Positions 35,217-43,903 of a stretch of DNA of 55,889 bases are shown here, piece after piece (positions within the stretch are counted from its first letter, which is position 1; each line of letters opens with the position of its first letter). Both the position numbers and the translations under genes were made by a program. Origin of the DNA: Bradyrhizobium sp. WSM3983 (GTDB lineage: Bacteria; Pseudomonadota; Alphaproteobacteria; Rhizobiales; Xanthobacteraceae); the NCBI RefSeq assembly GCF_000473045.1, contig NZ_AXAY01000044.1, positions 207 through 56,095 of the forward strand. The letters are read 5' to 3'. The notes beneath the pieces were generated by a model. The model was not told where the DNA came from. It did not search any database and was given only the letters and a program-made list of their open reading frames with translations.

Positions 35217-35249
35217 AAGCCCCCGGAGACCTACTGGCTCCGGGGGCTT
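35217..35249. terminator. Strong bidirectional intrinsic terminator
   Basis: AAGCCCCCGGAG, a 9-nt loop, then CTCCGGGGGCTT, a perfect 12-bp stem with A-rich sequence before it and CCTTTATT after it. It lies between the small plus-strand gene (end 35133) and the minus-strand secreted-protein gene (end 35387). Confidence 0.85.
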
Positions 35250-35386
35250 ACCTTTATTGATTTAGGTCCAGATTGCGCGGAAGCTGAGATGCGGCCTTCA
35301 GGCCGCGTGTTGCTGTTGCCGCTGCTGCTCGACAGGGCTTTTCGCCTCTCGTCGACTCACTAGCAGTGCGTGTTGCTGCAGGCCTG

Positions 35387-35749
35387 TTATTGGCTTCGCT
35401 GTGCCGTCCAATATCCGGAACACCGCTCGGCTCCCGCGTGGCCAGTCCACGTTCCGCGGCCTGTATCTTTGCTCAGCCTCCCCACACCCGACGCATATTT
35501 TTCGTGCACGGTCACCGACGCTCGAACCGCGCCCGATCTCGCGACATATCCCCTGAATTTCACCAGATTGGGATGGCTGACAACTCCGTTGGTTACGTTG
35601 ACTGAAAAAGTGTAAGTCGGGTCGCAGTTTCCGCGCTGTGTGACAAACACAAGGCTCCAGGGTCCGTCGTAAGAGGTTCGGGCTTCGGCTGCCGTCGCCA
35701 ACGCGAGGCAACCGCAACAAAGGGCGCTCGCGATCAGGTGTTTTTTCAT
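35387..35749 (-). CDS. Small secreted protein (Bradyrhizobium-type)
   Basis: A 120-aa protein with a cleavable signal (MKKHLIASALCCGCLALATAAEA) and a mature part SYDGPWSLVFVTQRGNCDPTYTFSVNVTNGVVSHPNLVKFRGYVARSGAVRASVTVHEKYASGVGRLSKDTGRGTWTGHAGAERCSGYWTAQR. I recognise the layout (YDG.WsL.F.TQRG.CD..Y.F.V.i.nG.v......FRG.V..sG.v...V......AsG.GrLs...GrGtWtG.sg...CsGyWtA) as common in Bradyrhizobium but of unknown function. Two conserved Cys could form a disulphide in the periplasm. The start is supported by GGAGAGA; earlier in-frame starts are unlikely because they precede the signal peptide. Confidence 0.72.
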   Translation of the reverse strand: MKKHLIASALCCGCLALATAAEARTSYDGPWSLVFVTQRGNCDPTYTFSVNVTNGVVSHPNLVKFRGYVARSGAVRASVTVHEKYASGVGRLSKDTGRGTWTGHAGAERCSGYWTAQRSQ

Positions 35750-35903
35750 GGTCTCTCTCCAGCAGAATTCGCAGCCGAGGGTGACAGTTCTAGTAGCCAA
35801 GCCTGATGGTAAGGGCGGCCCCTCACCCCGCTGGATACCTTCAACCAACTAACGGGGCCGCGGGACGCGCAGAAGTTGCCCTCAACAGCCACAACTCCAT
35901 TCA

Positions 35904-36176
35904 CTATCGATGGTGGCGGGCACGGCTTTTCGGAGCGGAAGCATAGGATCTGCTCGTCTCTGCCAGAAGGGGATTGCGCATGCAGCTTCCGCCACGGCCG
36001 GAGATCATGGCGACGCACTGCTCCATCGTTTCGAAGCCGCATGACCGCATGGCCGACGAATAATCCTGCTGACAGAATTCGTAGTCCTTGGCCGCGGCCG
36101 GACCGGCATCACTCAGGAAGACTGCACCGACCAATGCGGCAGCGGTAATGGTGGCGAGGACGGTGATTTTGTTCAC
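35904..36176 (-). CDS. DUF3551-like small secreted protein
   Basis: A 90-aa protein with a signal peptide (ITVLATITAAALVGAVFLSDAGPAAA) and the pattern Y.FC.Q......CgF.TmeQC.a..SGRGG.C..NP, which is the DUF3551 arrangement with four Cys. The family is widespread in Bradyrhizobium and its role is unknown. Expected in the periplasm or outside the cell. Confidence 0.7.
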   Translation of the reverse strand: MNKITVLATITAAALVGAVFLSDAGPAAAKDYEFCQQDYSSAMRSCGFETMEQCVAMISGRGGSCMRNPLLAETSRSYASAPKSRARHHR

Positions 36177-36263
36177 AATACTTTCCTGCTTGTGTTCGGC
36201 GATGAGATGGACTGGGAGCTAGTAGCGCACGCAGGAAGTCAGCCAGACGCGGGGTGACGATGG

Positions 36264-36788
36264 CTAATTGCACACCAGAACGCGCCTGTTGCGCCTATAG
36301 ACATAGTAGCAGTCGCTATCGGAGTAATATCCATAGCGCGAGCTGCCATACGCGTAGCCGGTGTAGGCTCCGGCAGCATAGGCACCGGCAGCGTAGGCCG
36401 CACGGCCGTATCGCGAGCCGCCGTAGCCATAGCTTCCGGAGCGGCTGTAGCTGACCGACGCCGAACGAGCTGAGCTTGCAACTGCCGGGCCGCGGCCACC
36501 GCCACGCGCACCAGCATACGCGCCGGGATTGCCGCGGGGGCCGCCCGCGCCCAGGCGAGGACCCGGGCCGCCAAGGCCGGCACGAGGCCCGCCACCGGGT
36601 CCCATGGGAGGACGACCTGCGAACGCCGGAGGACCTCCGCCGGCCATGGGCGGAGGGCCGCCCGCGCCCATCGGAGGAGGCCCGCCCATCGGAGGAGGCG
36701 GAAATTGCGCGAACGCAGCACCTGGCAGCAATGAAAGTGTTGCGAGCGTGACGCTGGCGGATAGCGCCAAAAGGGTTTTCCGGGACAT
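36264..36788 (-). CDS. Secreted Gly/Pro-rich, Tyr-rich protein
   Basis: A 174-aa protein with a clear signal peptide (TLLALSASVTLATLSLLPGAAFA) followed by PPPMGGPPPMGAGGPPPMAGGG-type Pro/Gly repeats, a Gly/Ala/Arg-rich stretch, and a Tyr-rich C-terminal region (RAAYAAGAYAAGAYTGYAYGSSRYGYYSDSDCYYVYRRNRRVLVC). Likely unstructured and exported, perhaps cell-envelope associated; function unknown. It lies 14 nt downstream of the RND pump gene on the same strand, so it may share its transcript. Confidence 0.6.
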   Translation of the reverse strand: MSRKTLLALSASVTLATLSLLPGAAFAQFPPPPMGGPPPMGAGGPPPMAGGGPPAFAGRPPMGPGGGPRAGLGGPGPRLGAGGPRGNPGAYAGARGGGRGPAVASSARSASVSYSRSGSYGYGGSRYGRAAYAAGAYAAGAYTGYAYGSSRYGYYSDSDCYYVYRRNRRVLVCN

Positions 36789-36802
36789 CGTGTTTTCCTT
36801 TG

Positions 36803-39800
36803 CTAGAATTGCGGTTCGGGGACCGGCGCCGGGCTCAGTGCCGGCGGAAGATCGTCGGCCACGGGAGCCGCCGTCCCGTGCGCGGGCGGCTGATTGCTCG
36901 GAGCAGGATAGATTCGGAACCAGGCCACATAGAGCGCCGGCAGGAACAGCAGCGTCAGCAGCGTGCCGACGATGATGCCGCCCATCATTGCGTAGGCCAT
37001 CGGGCCCCAGAAGATCTCGCGCGCGATCGGGATCAACGCGAGGCTGGCGGCAGCCGCGGTCAGCAGGATCGGCCGCATGCGGTGTTCAGTCGCCTCGACC
37101 ACGGCCTCCCAGGCCGGCCGTCCCTCCCGCTCCAATTCCTCGATCTGCACGATGAGGATCACCGAGTTGCGGACCAGGATGCCGATCAGTGCCAGCACGC
37201 CGAGGATGGCGACGAAGCCCAACGGCGCGCCGCTCGGCAGCATCGCCATGACCACGCCGATCACGGCGAGCGGAGCGACCGCAAACACCAGGAACAACTT
37301 GGAGAAGCTCTGCAGCTGGAGCATCAGCACCGTCGCCATGACGAACAGCATCAGCGGAACGACGGCCACGATCGGCGCCTGGCTCTTGGCACTCTCCTCC
37401 ACGGAGCCGCCGATCTTCAGCGTGTATCCCGCAGGCAGCTCCTTGGTGAACTCAGCCACTTTCGGCGCGAGTGAATCAACGATCGTCTTCGGCTGGGCGT
37501 TGGTGGTGACGCCTGCCTTGAGCGTAACAGTAGGAATCCGTGCGCGCCGCCAGATCGTCGGCTGCTCGAGCTCGTAGCGGAGATTGGCTACGGCGCCGAG
37601 CGGCACAGACTGGCCGCTGGCTCCGGGCAGTTGGAGATCGCGCAGCGTATCGATCGAGGCACGTTCGGCCGCCGTGGCGCGCGCCATGACGTTGACGAGA
37701 TAGATGCTGTCACGGATCTGGGTGATCGAGGAGCCGGCGAGCACCGAATTCAAGGCGCTGGCGATGTCTTCCGACGTCACGCCGAGCTGGCGCGCCTTGT
37801 CCTGGAGCACATCGACCTTGACGACACGTGCGGGCTCCATCCAGTCGAACACGACGTTGCCGAGATCGGGGCTGCTTCGAACGACGCCGGCGAGCTTCTG
37901 GGAGAGCTCCCTGACCTTGGCGAGGTCCGGGCCGCTCAGGCGATACTGCACGGGACGGCCGACCGGCGGCCCGACCTCCAGCAGCTTGACGTAAGTGTCC
38001 GTTCCGGGGAACGTCTTCTTCAGATAGTCCTCAAATTGTGCCTTGACCTTGTCGCGCGCCGCAATGCCGCCCTTGGTCACGATCACCTGCTGACCGAACC
38101 AAGCATTTGAGGGCTGCACGTCGAATGACAGCACGAAGCGCGGCGCCGCCGTCCCGACATAGCTCGACCAATGCTCGACCGAATCATTGCCCTGGAGCTG
38201 TTCGCGCTCGAAGCGCGCCATCTGCGCATTGGTATCGGCAATCGATGCGTTCTGCGGTAGGCTCCAGTCGACCACCAGCTCGGCGCGGTCAGATGACGGG
38301 AAGAACTGCTGCTGTACGAATTGCATGCCGAACACCGCCAGCAGGAACGCCGCAACCGTGACCGCAATCGTGCTCCAGCGGTGGTTCATGCAGAACAGGA
38401 GCAGGCGCGCAAACATCTGCCCGATGCGCCCCTTCTGCTCATGATGCCCCTTCACCTTCGCAGGCAGCATGGTGACGCCGAGCAGCGGCGTGAACAGCAC
38501 GGCCACGATCCACGATACGATCAATGAGACCGCGATCACCACGAAGAGCGTGAAGGTGAACTCACCGGCGCTGCTGCTGTTGAGCCCGATCGGGATGAAG
38601 CCGGCAACCGTGACCAGCGTGCCGGTGAGCATCGGGAAGGCGGTCGAGGTATAGACGTAGGTTGCCGCCTTCTCCAGCGGATCGCCGGCTTCGAGCCGCG
38701 CCACCATCATCTCGACAGCGATCATGGCGTCGTCGACCAACAGGCCGAGCGCGATAATCAAGGCGCCAAGCGAGATGCGCTGCAGCGAAATCCCGGCATA
38801 TTCCATCACGACGAAGGTGATGGCCAGCACGAGTGGGATAGCGATCGCCACCACGAGCCCCGCGCGCACACCCAGGCTGATAAAGCTGATGGCGAGAACG
38901 ATCACCACGGCTTCGAACAACGCCTTGGTGAAGCCATGGACCGCTTCCTCGACGACGACCGGCTGATCGGCGACCTTGTGGACGCCCACGCCGATCGGCA
39001 GATCGGCCGTGATCTTTCTCATCTCCTCCTGGAGCGCCTCGCCGAAGTGCAGCAGGTTTGCGCCCGACTTCATGCCGATGGCGAGCGCGATCGCGGGCTG
39101 GCCGTTATACCTGAACAGCGATTGCGGCGGGTCGACGTAACCACGCGTGATGGTGGCGACGTCGGTCAGCGGGAAGAAGCGGTCGTTGATGCGAAGATTG
39201 ACCGCCTTGAGGCTCGCCTCCGACGTGAACTGGCCACTGACGCGGACACTGATCCGCTCCGGGCCCTCCTGGAATACGCCGGAAGCCGCAACTGCGTTCT
39301 GCGCTTGCAGGGAGTTCATGATCGCATGAACGTCGAGGCCGAGGGCAGCGATCTTGCGGGTGGAGAATTCGAGATAGATCACCTCGTCCTGCGCGCCGAG
39401 AATGTCGACCTTGCCGGCGCCCGGAACGGTCAACACCCTGGCGCGGATGTCCTCGACCTCGTCGCGCAACTGCCGCTGGCTCAAGCCGTCGCTGGTGAAG
39501 GCATAGATGTTGCCGAAGACGTCGCCGAAGCGATCGTTGAAGACCGGCCCGAGCACGCCTTGCGGGAAATCGCCCTTGATATCCGCGATCATGTTGCGGA
39601 CGCGAATCCAGGTCGGCTTCACGTCAGCGGCCTTCGTGCTGTCGCGCAGATAGACATAGACGGTGGTCTGGCCCGCGACCGTCACGCTCTTGGTGTAGTC
39701 GAGCGATTCCAGCTCCTCGAGCTTCTTCTCGATCCGGTCCGTGACTTGGCGCGTCATCTCCTCCGGCGAGGCGCCCGGCCATTGCGCCGCGATCACCATC

Positions 39801-39940
39801 GTCTTGATGGTGAAGTCGGGATCTTCCTGGCGGCCGAGCTGAAGGTAGGAAAAAAGGCCTGCCGCCATGAAGGCGATCATGAAATACCAGACGAGGGAGC
39901 GATGGTGGAGCGCCCAGTCGGAAAGATTGAACGACTTCAT
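36803..39940 (-). CDS. RND efflux pump inner-membrane transporter
   Basis: A protein of about 1045 aa of the AcrB/HAE1-like RND family, driven by the proton gradient. N-terminal TM1 and following segment MKSFNLSDWALHHRSLVWYFMIAFMAAGLFSYLQLGRQEDPDFTIKTMVIAAQWPGASPEE are typical. The proton-relay motif GALIIALGLLVDDAMIAVEMMVARLEAG (Asp-Asp of TM4) is intact, as are the second-half repeats (APLAVIGVVMAMLPSGAPLGFVAILGVLALIGILVRNSVILI). The start at 39940 overlaps the upstream adaptor stop by 4 nt; the longer frame upstream is a shadow. Substrate unknown. Confidence 0.92.
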   Translation of the reverse strand: MKSFNLSDWALHHRSLVWYFMIAFMAAGLFSYLQLGRQEDPDFTIKTMVIAAQWPGASPEEMTRQVTDRIEKKLEELESLDYTKSVTVAGQTTVYVYLRDSTKAADVKPTWIRVRNMIADIKGDFPQGVLGPVFNDRFGDVFGNIYAFTSDGLSQRQLRDEVEDIRARVLTVPGAGKVDILGAQDEVIYLEFSTRKIAALGLDVHAIMNSLQAQNAVAASGVFQEGPERISVRVSGQFTSEASLKAVNLRINDRFFPLTDVATITRGYVDPPQSLFRYNGQPAIALAIGMKSGANLLHFGEALQEEMRKITADLPIGVGVHKVADQPVVVEEAVHGFTKALFEAVVIVLAISFISLGVRAGLVVAIAIPLVLAITFVVMEYAGISLQRISLGALIIALGLLVDDAMIAVEMMVARLEAGDPLEKAATYVYTSTAFPMLTGTLVTVAGFIPIGLNSSSAGEFTFTLFVVIAVSLIVSWIVAVLFTPLLGVTMLPAKVKGHHEQKGRIGQMFARLLLFCMNHRWSTIAVTVAAFLLAVFGMQFVQQQFFPSSDRAELVVDWSLPQNASIADTNAQMARFEREQLQGNDSVEHWSSYVGTAAPRFVLSFDVQPSNAWFGQQVIVTKGGIAARDKVKAQFEDYLKKTFPGTDTYVKLLEVGPPVGRPVQYRLSGPDLAKVRELSQKLAGVVRSSPDLGNVVFDWMEPARVVKVDVLQDKARQLGVTSEDIASALNSVLAGSSITQIRDSIYLVNVMARATAAERASIDTLRDLQLPGASGQSVPLGAVANLRYELEQPTIWRRARIPTVTLKAGVTTNAQPKTIVDSLAPKVAEFTKELPAGYTLKIGGSVEESAKSQAPIVAVVPLMLFVMATVLMLQLQSFSKLFLVFAVAPLAVIGVVMAMLPSGAPLGFVAILGVLALIGILVRNSVILIVQIEELEREGRPAWEAVVEATEHRMRPILLTAAAASLALIPIAREIFWGPMAYAMMGGIIVGTLLTLLFLPALYVAWFRIYPAPSNQPPAHGTAAPVADDLPPALSPAPVPEPQF

Positions 39941-41013
39941 GGCTGCTGATCCTGTTCGGTGCGGACCTTTTGGCCCTGCTTGAGGCTGTGGACGCCGGCG
40001 GTGACGATGCGCGCACCGGCATCGACTCCGCCGGTAATGCGTGCGCCAGCCGGATCGACGGCGAGATCGACCTTGTGCAGCGACACGGTGTCGGCAGGCT
40101 GATCGACGACCCACAGAAAGTTCGCGCCGTCCTGGGCGAGCACCGCCGAGGCAGGTACCCGCAGATTGGAGGCGAGCGCACTGCCGGGCTTCACCGTGAC
40201 GGTCGAGCCAAGGCGAAAGCCTTCAGGCGGGTTCGTGAGCGCGATGCGGACTCGCCGCAACCGGGTGACCGCGTCGGCTTGAGGTGCGATCTCGCGTATC
40301 TTGCCCTCGACCTGAACGGAAGGAAGCAGTTGCGAGGCGACCGTAAATGGCATGCCGACCTGCAGCGGAGCCGGAAAATCCTCGCCGATATCAACGACTG
40401 CCTCCCTGATATCCGGCCTTGCGATCGTCAGGACGTTCTGGCCAGGCGAGACCACCTGTCCGACGTCGGCGCTCACCGCCGTGACCACGCCGGCGAAATC
40501 GGTCTTGAGCTGGGCGTAGCTCAGTTGCTCCTTGGCTTTGGTCAGGTTTGCCTGCGCGCTCGCAACCGAGGCCTCCGCCCCGGCACGGGCCTGCTCGGCA
40601 TTGTCCACGGTCTGCTTTGTGGTGGCATCGGTGACAATGAGCTTTCGCTGCCGCTCCTCGGTCGATAGCGTCGTGGCAAGCTGCGCTTCGGCCTGCGCGA
40701 GGCTCGCCTTGGAGGCGCGCACGGCCAGCTCGAGCGCTGTGGCATCGATCGTGGCGACGGTCTGCCCTGCACTGACGAGGTCGCCGACATAGAACGGACG
40801 CGAGGTCAGGCGTCCGAGGACGCGGAAGGAAAGATCGGTCTTGTAACGGGGCTCGACAACGCCGACCATGAGGCCACCGTTCGATTGGTTCGGTGCGAGC
40901 ACCATCGACAGCACGGGCCTGACAGGCTCCGGCGCCTTCGCCTCCTTCTCACAGCCAGCGAGAATAAGCGCCGCGGCAAGCGTGCCAGCTGCGAGCAAAG
41001 CGCGTTTGGTCAT
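39937..41013 (-). CDS. RND periplasmic adaptor (membrane fusion) subunit 2
   Basis: A 358-aa lipoprotein-type adaptor. The signal ends LAAALILAGC, a lipobox, so the mature protein should be lipid-anchored. Features: the lipoyl/barrel-sandwich strand RPFYVGDLVSAGQTVATIDATALELAVRASKASLAQAEAQLAT, an alpha-hairpin, and beta-barrel segments (QVGMPFTVASQLLPSVQVEGKIREIAPQADAVTRLRRVRIALTNPPEGFRLGSTVTV). It overlaps both neighbours by ATGA-type junctions. It is not a close copy of the adjacent adaptor. Confidence 0.9.
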   Translation of the reverse strand: MTKRALLAAGTLAAALILAGCEKEAKAPEPVRPVLSMVLAPNQSNGGLMVGVVEPRYKTDLSFRVLGRLTSRPFYVGDLVSAGQTVATIDATALELAVRASKASLAQAEAQLATTLSTEERQRKLIVTDATTKQTVDNAEQARAGAEASVASAQANLTKAKEQLSYAQLKTDFAGVVTAVSADVGQVVSPGQNVLTIARPDIREAVVDIGEDFPAPLQVGMPFTVASQLLPSVQVEGKIREIAPQADAVTRLRRVRIALTNPPEGFRLGSTVTVKPGSALASNLRVPASAVLAQDGANFLWVVDQPADTVSLHKVDLAVDPAGARITGGVDAGARIVTAGVHSLKQGQKVRTEQDQQP

Positions 41014-42125
41014 GACCGGTCTCCCTCAAAGGTGACGTGCTGCCCGATGCTGAGGAGCTTGCCGCCGTCGATCACGACGCGTTCGCCGGGCTGAAGGCCT
41101 GCCTTGACCAGCACCTCTCGGGCCTCGTAGGCGGAAACCGTGATCGGCGTCAGCGAGACGGTCCTGGTCGCCGGATCAACAGTCCAGACCGCCGGCTTGT
41201 TGCCAGCCGCCATCAAGGCGCCCCAGGGCACGGCGATCTGCTCCTGCTCCTTCCCTTTCACCGTTCCCGAGACGGCGCTGCCAAGCGTCATTGCAGGCGG
41301 CGGATTCTCGATCGCCACTTTCACCCGGATGGTCGAGCTCTTCGGGTCGACCACCGGCGACACTTCCCTGACACGTCCGATCGCCGTCATGCGGGGGTCG
41401 GAGACCAGCATCAGCGAGACGCGGCCAGGATCTGTGTTGCCAAAGAAGATGGACTCGTAGACGTAGAAGACGGCGTCGCGTTCGCCATCCTGGGCGAGCG
41501 TGAACACGGACTGCGCAGCCTGCACGACCTGCCCGGCTTCGACGTTGCGCGCAGTGATGACGCCCGCCGCCTCGGCACGTAGCTTGGTGTAGCCAAGGGC
41601 ATCTTTCGCAGTTCCGAGCTGAGCCCTTGCTGCTTCCAGCGCACCTTCAGCAGTTCGCAGCCCTTCCTGGGCTTGGTCATAAACCGAGCGGGTGGTGAAG
41701 CCGCTCGTCATCAGCGACTTCTGCCGATCGTAGGTTGCCTGTGCCACGCGCAGCTGAGCTTCCGCGGAAGCGACTGCTGCGGTTCCAGCATCGAGGTCGG
41801 CCAGTTGTTCGGCAGGATCGAGCAGCGCCAGGACGTCGCCGGCATTGACGTGATCGCCGACTTCCACCTTGCGCGCGATTACGCGACCGGCGACACGAAA
41901 CGAAAGATTGGCGCTGAAGCGGGCCTGGACCTCTCCGGTCAACGTCACGGAGGCTTGTCGATCCCGCGGTTGGACGACCTCCGTGCGCACGAAAGCGGCG
42001 CGCGCTGCTGGGGCGGCGGTGTGATCGTTGCATCCGCCGAGCGCAGCCGCGGCAAGCAAAGCCGCGATGCCGCCGAGAGCGTTGCGCGGCCGCTTGGTTC
42101 GAACCGGGTTCAAAGAAGGTTTCAT
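41010..42125 (-). CDS. RND periplasmic adaptor (membrane fusion) subunit 1
   Basis: A 371-aa adaptor with a lipobox (IAALLAAAALGGCND). Barrel-sandwich region RVIARKVEVGDHVNAGDVLALLDPAEQLADLDAGTAAVASAEAQLRVAQATYDRQKSL, hairpin helices, then PGRVSLMLVSDPRMTAIGRVREVSPVVDPKSSTIRVKVAIENPPPAMTLGSAVSG. Start and stop overlap the kinase gene and the second adaptor gene by 4 nt each. Two consecutive adaptors suggest a hetero-oligomeric adaptor ring, known for some RND pumps. Confidence 0.9.
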   Translation of the reverse strand: MKPSLNPVRTKRPRNALGGIAALLAAAALGGCNDHTAAPAARAAFVRTEVVQPRDRQASVTLTGEVQARFSANLSFRVAGRVIARKVEVGDHVNAGDVLALLDPAEQLADLDAGTAAVASAEAQLRVAQATYDRQKSLMTSGFTTRSVYDQAQEGLRTAEGALEAARAQLGTAKDALGYTKLRAEAAGVITARNVEAGQVVQAAQSVFTLAQDGERDAVFYVYESIFFGNTDPGRVSLMLVSDPRMTAIGRVREVSPVVDPKSSTIRVKVAIENPPPAMTLGSAVSGTVKGKEQEQIAVPWGALMAAGNKPAVWTVDPATRTVSLTPITVSAYEAREVLVKAGLQPGERVVIDGGKLLSIGQHVTFEGDRS

Positions 42126-42901
42126 TGCGCGTCCATGCGGTGGGAGGGGGACAACAGGTCGCCCAGCGCATCCGCGCCGCCCTGGTAGCGGGAGGGCAAT
42201 TCGGCTTCGTGCAGGGCCCGGACTGTTGGCCGGCGCGGCGACCGCAGCCGGCGCGTCGCCATCGCCCGGTTCGCCTGCCGTTCGCGTTCGGTCAGCGGAA
42301 ACGACAGCACGACGGAGGTGAACTCGGCGCCAAAACCGTGCTCGACCCGGCCGCCGAGCGCCTTGGCGAGATCATTGCTGATGCGCAGCTCGCGCGCCGA
42401 GACGTCCCTTGCCGCGCGCGAACCGTTATCCAACACGACGCAGTTCACAAGCGCGCCGATGCGCGACAGCTTGATCCTGATCGCGCCCGCCCGCGTATCG
42501 AAGCAGGCGTGCTTGGCGGCGTTGGTGACGAGTTCGTGGGCGATCAAGCCGAGCCGCCAGCAGCGCTGCGACTGAAGGGGGATTGATTCCGTGGCGAATG
42601 CCAGCCGGATGTTCATTCGATCCAGCCATGAACGGCGCATCCCGGAGCCCAATTTGCGGAGGTAGTTTGCGGCGTCGATGAGGGCCTTGCCCTCCGGCAT
42701 TGCCAGCGCCCGATGCAGCTCGGCATGTCCTTGCAGCAGCTCGACCACGTCGCTCAGGGCCGCCTTGGCTTCCGTCCCCTCCGCCCGAACGGCCGCAGCC
42801 GAGACCAGGTCGATCGCCGCCGCGACGCCGTTGTTGACCCTGTGATGCAGTTCGCGCAGCAGCACGCCTTCCTCGATTGGCGGCGAATCCGGGCTGAGCA
42901 T
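42122..42901 (-). CDS. Soluble HWE/HisKA_2-type histidine kinase
   Basis: A 259-aa protein with the phosphoacceptor motif LLRELHHRVNNGVAAAIDLVSA at its N-terminus (His20 within HRVNN), a dimerisation helix, and an ATPase domain with N-box HELVTNAAKHA, a short D-box VVLDNGS, and a C-terminal TSVVLSFP strand. No transmembrane segment and no PAS or GAF domain, so it is cytoplasmic and probably takes its input from a partner. The start at 42901 has AGGAGGT at a suitable spacing; the frame is open upstream but that part is Arg/Pro-rich. First gene of the RND operon, preceded by operator-like site 1. Confidence 0.78.
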   Translation of the reverse strand: MLSPDSPPIEEGVLLRELHHRVNNGVAAAIDLVSAAAVRAEGTEAKAALSDVVELLQGHAELHRALAMPEGKALIDAANYLRKLGSGMRRSWLDRMNIRLAFATESIPLQSQRCWRLGLIAHELVTNAAKHACFDTRAGAIRIKLSRIGALVNCVVLDNGSRAARDVSARELRISNDLAKALGGRVEHGFGAEFTSVVLSFPLTERERQANRAMATRRLRSPRRPTVRALHEAELPSRYQGGADALGDLLSPSHRMDAQ

Positions 42902-43057
42902 CGTCACGACAACCTCCTGAATCGGTGCGGATAGCCGGGCCGGCCTCCGCCTGGTTTCGGCCGTCGATCGCGGCCCCTCGCGCCTCTGGCCCTGCGGGTA
43001 GACGTCTGCCGGGCGACGGTCGAGTACACCTTTGCTCATCATCGCTCGATGAATTAC

Positions 43058-43072
43058 ACTATAACGTATATT
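43058..43072. promoter_or_regulatory. Palindromic operator-like site 1 (TetR/RND divergent promoter)
   Basis: ACTATAACGTATATT, 13 of 15 positions matching the consensus ACTATACCGTATAGT. It sits between the divergent kinase/RND operon (start 42901) and the TetR gene (start 43150). Confidence 0.7.
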
Positions 43073-43149
43073 TTCTTTTTCTTGCCTTTCCTGGAGAGCC
43101 GTGTCAAGCAGGAATTGGACACGCACAGACTCGTGATCGGAGGTCGACG

Positions 43150-43812
43150 ATGATGAAGAAGAAGAGCCCGAAACGGGGCAGACCGCCCAAGGATCTGGCC
43201 GGAGATGTCCAGACGCGGATCCTCGATGCCGCCGAGCACCTGTTTCTTCAGAACGGCTACCGGAGCGCAAGCATCGACGAGATTTCTGAGATGGCGCCGG
43301 CAAGCAAGCCCACCATCTATGCCCACTTCCCCGGCAAGGAGGCGTTGTTCGCCGCCGTGGTATCGCGCAAGATCAACGGATTGACGCGGTTCGAAGGGTT
43401 CACGCCCGAGGGCCGCACGATCCAGGACAAGCTGATGAGCCTTGGGGCGACAATCGTCGAGAACTTCATCGAGGAGTCCCTGGGCATGGTGCGCGCCACG
43501 ATTGCCGAGGCGGACCGATTTCCGGAGTTGAGCCGAAATGTCGGGGATGCAGGGCGCGATCGTTCAGTGAAGGCCGTTTCCCGGCTTTTGAGTGAGGCGA
43601 CCCAGAAGCTCGCGCGCACGCCCAAGGGACCGTTTGGCGACAAGCGGAGCCTGGCAACCGCTCAGATCTTCCTGGATCTGATCCTGCTGCCGATGCTGTT
43701 TCGATCCCTGCTCGGGGAGACGCCGAAGGATCTGAAAAAGGAGTTGCCGACCTTCATGCGGGAACGGGTCGGCTTCTTCCTGGCGGCCTGCGAGGCGGAC
43801 TGGCCGCACTAG
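43150..43812 (+). CDS. TetR-family regulator, probable master of the local regulon
   Basis: A 220-aa TetR protein. A Lys/Arg-rich tail (MMKKKSPKRGRPPKD) precedes the helix-turn-helix VQTRILDAAEHLFLQNGYRSASIDEISEMAPASKPTIYAHFPGKEALFAAVV. The C-terminal domain (FEGFTPEGRTIQDKLMSLGATIVENFIEESLGMVRATIAEADRFPELSRNVGDAGRDRS) looks like the AcrR/TetR_C type used by efflux-associated repressors. The ATG at 43150 follows GGAGG. Divergent from the RND operon with site 1 between them; the same palindrome occurs before four other units (44382, 44765, 46649, 53283), making this the best candidate for the protein that binds it (inference). Confidence 0.9.
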   Translation: MMKKKSPKRGRPPKDLAGDVQTRILDAAEHLFLQNGYRSASIDEISEMAPASKPTIYAHFPGKEALFAAVVSRKINGLTRFEGFTPEGRTIQDKLMSLGATIVENFIEESLGMVRATIAEADRFPELSRNVGDAGRDRSVKAVSRLLSEATQKLARTPKGPFGDKRSLATAQIFLDLILLPMLFRSLLGETPKDLKKELPTFMRERVGFFLAACEADWPH

Positions 43813-43829
43813 CGGCCTCGGTACTCGTT

Positions 43830-43854
43830 CGGGTGGCGCTTAAAGCGCCACCCG
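43830..43854. terminator. Hairpin between convergent genes
   Basis: A 10-bp stem CGGGTGGCGC with loop TTAAA and complement, located 17 nt after the TetR stop and 49 nt after the stop of the minus-strand gene at 43904. A bidirectional terminator is likely although T-runs are weak. Confidence 0.7.
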
Positions 43855-43903
43855 GCAGCTTCCAAAGCAATATCAAAGCAATGTTGTCGGCCGCGAGATC
43901 TCG

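Noticed and set aside
36803..40114. 1103-aa version of the RND transporter
   Set aside because: The first 58 codons overlap the adaptor gene and are not RND-like; the canonical N-terminus begins at 39940.
42122..43303. 393-aa version of the histidine kinase
   Set aside because: The extension runs across operator-like site 1 and into the TetR gene on the opposite strand and is Arg/Pro/Ser-rich.
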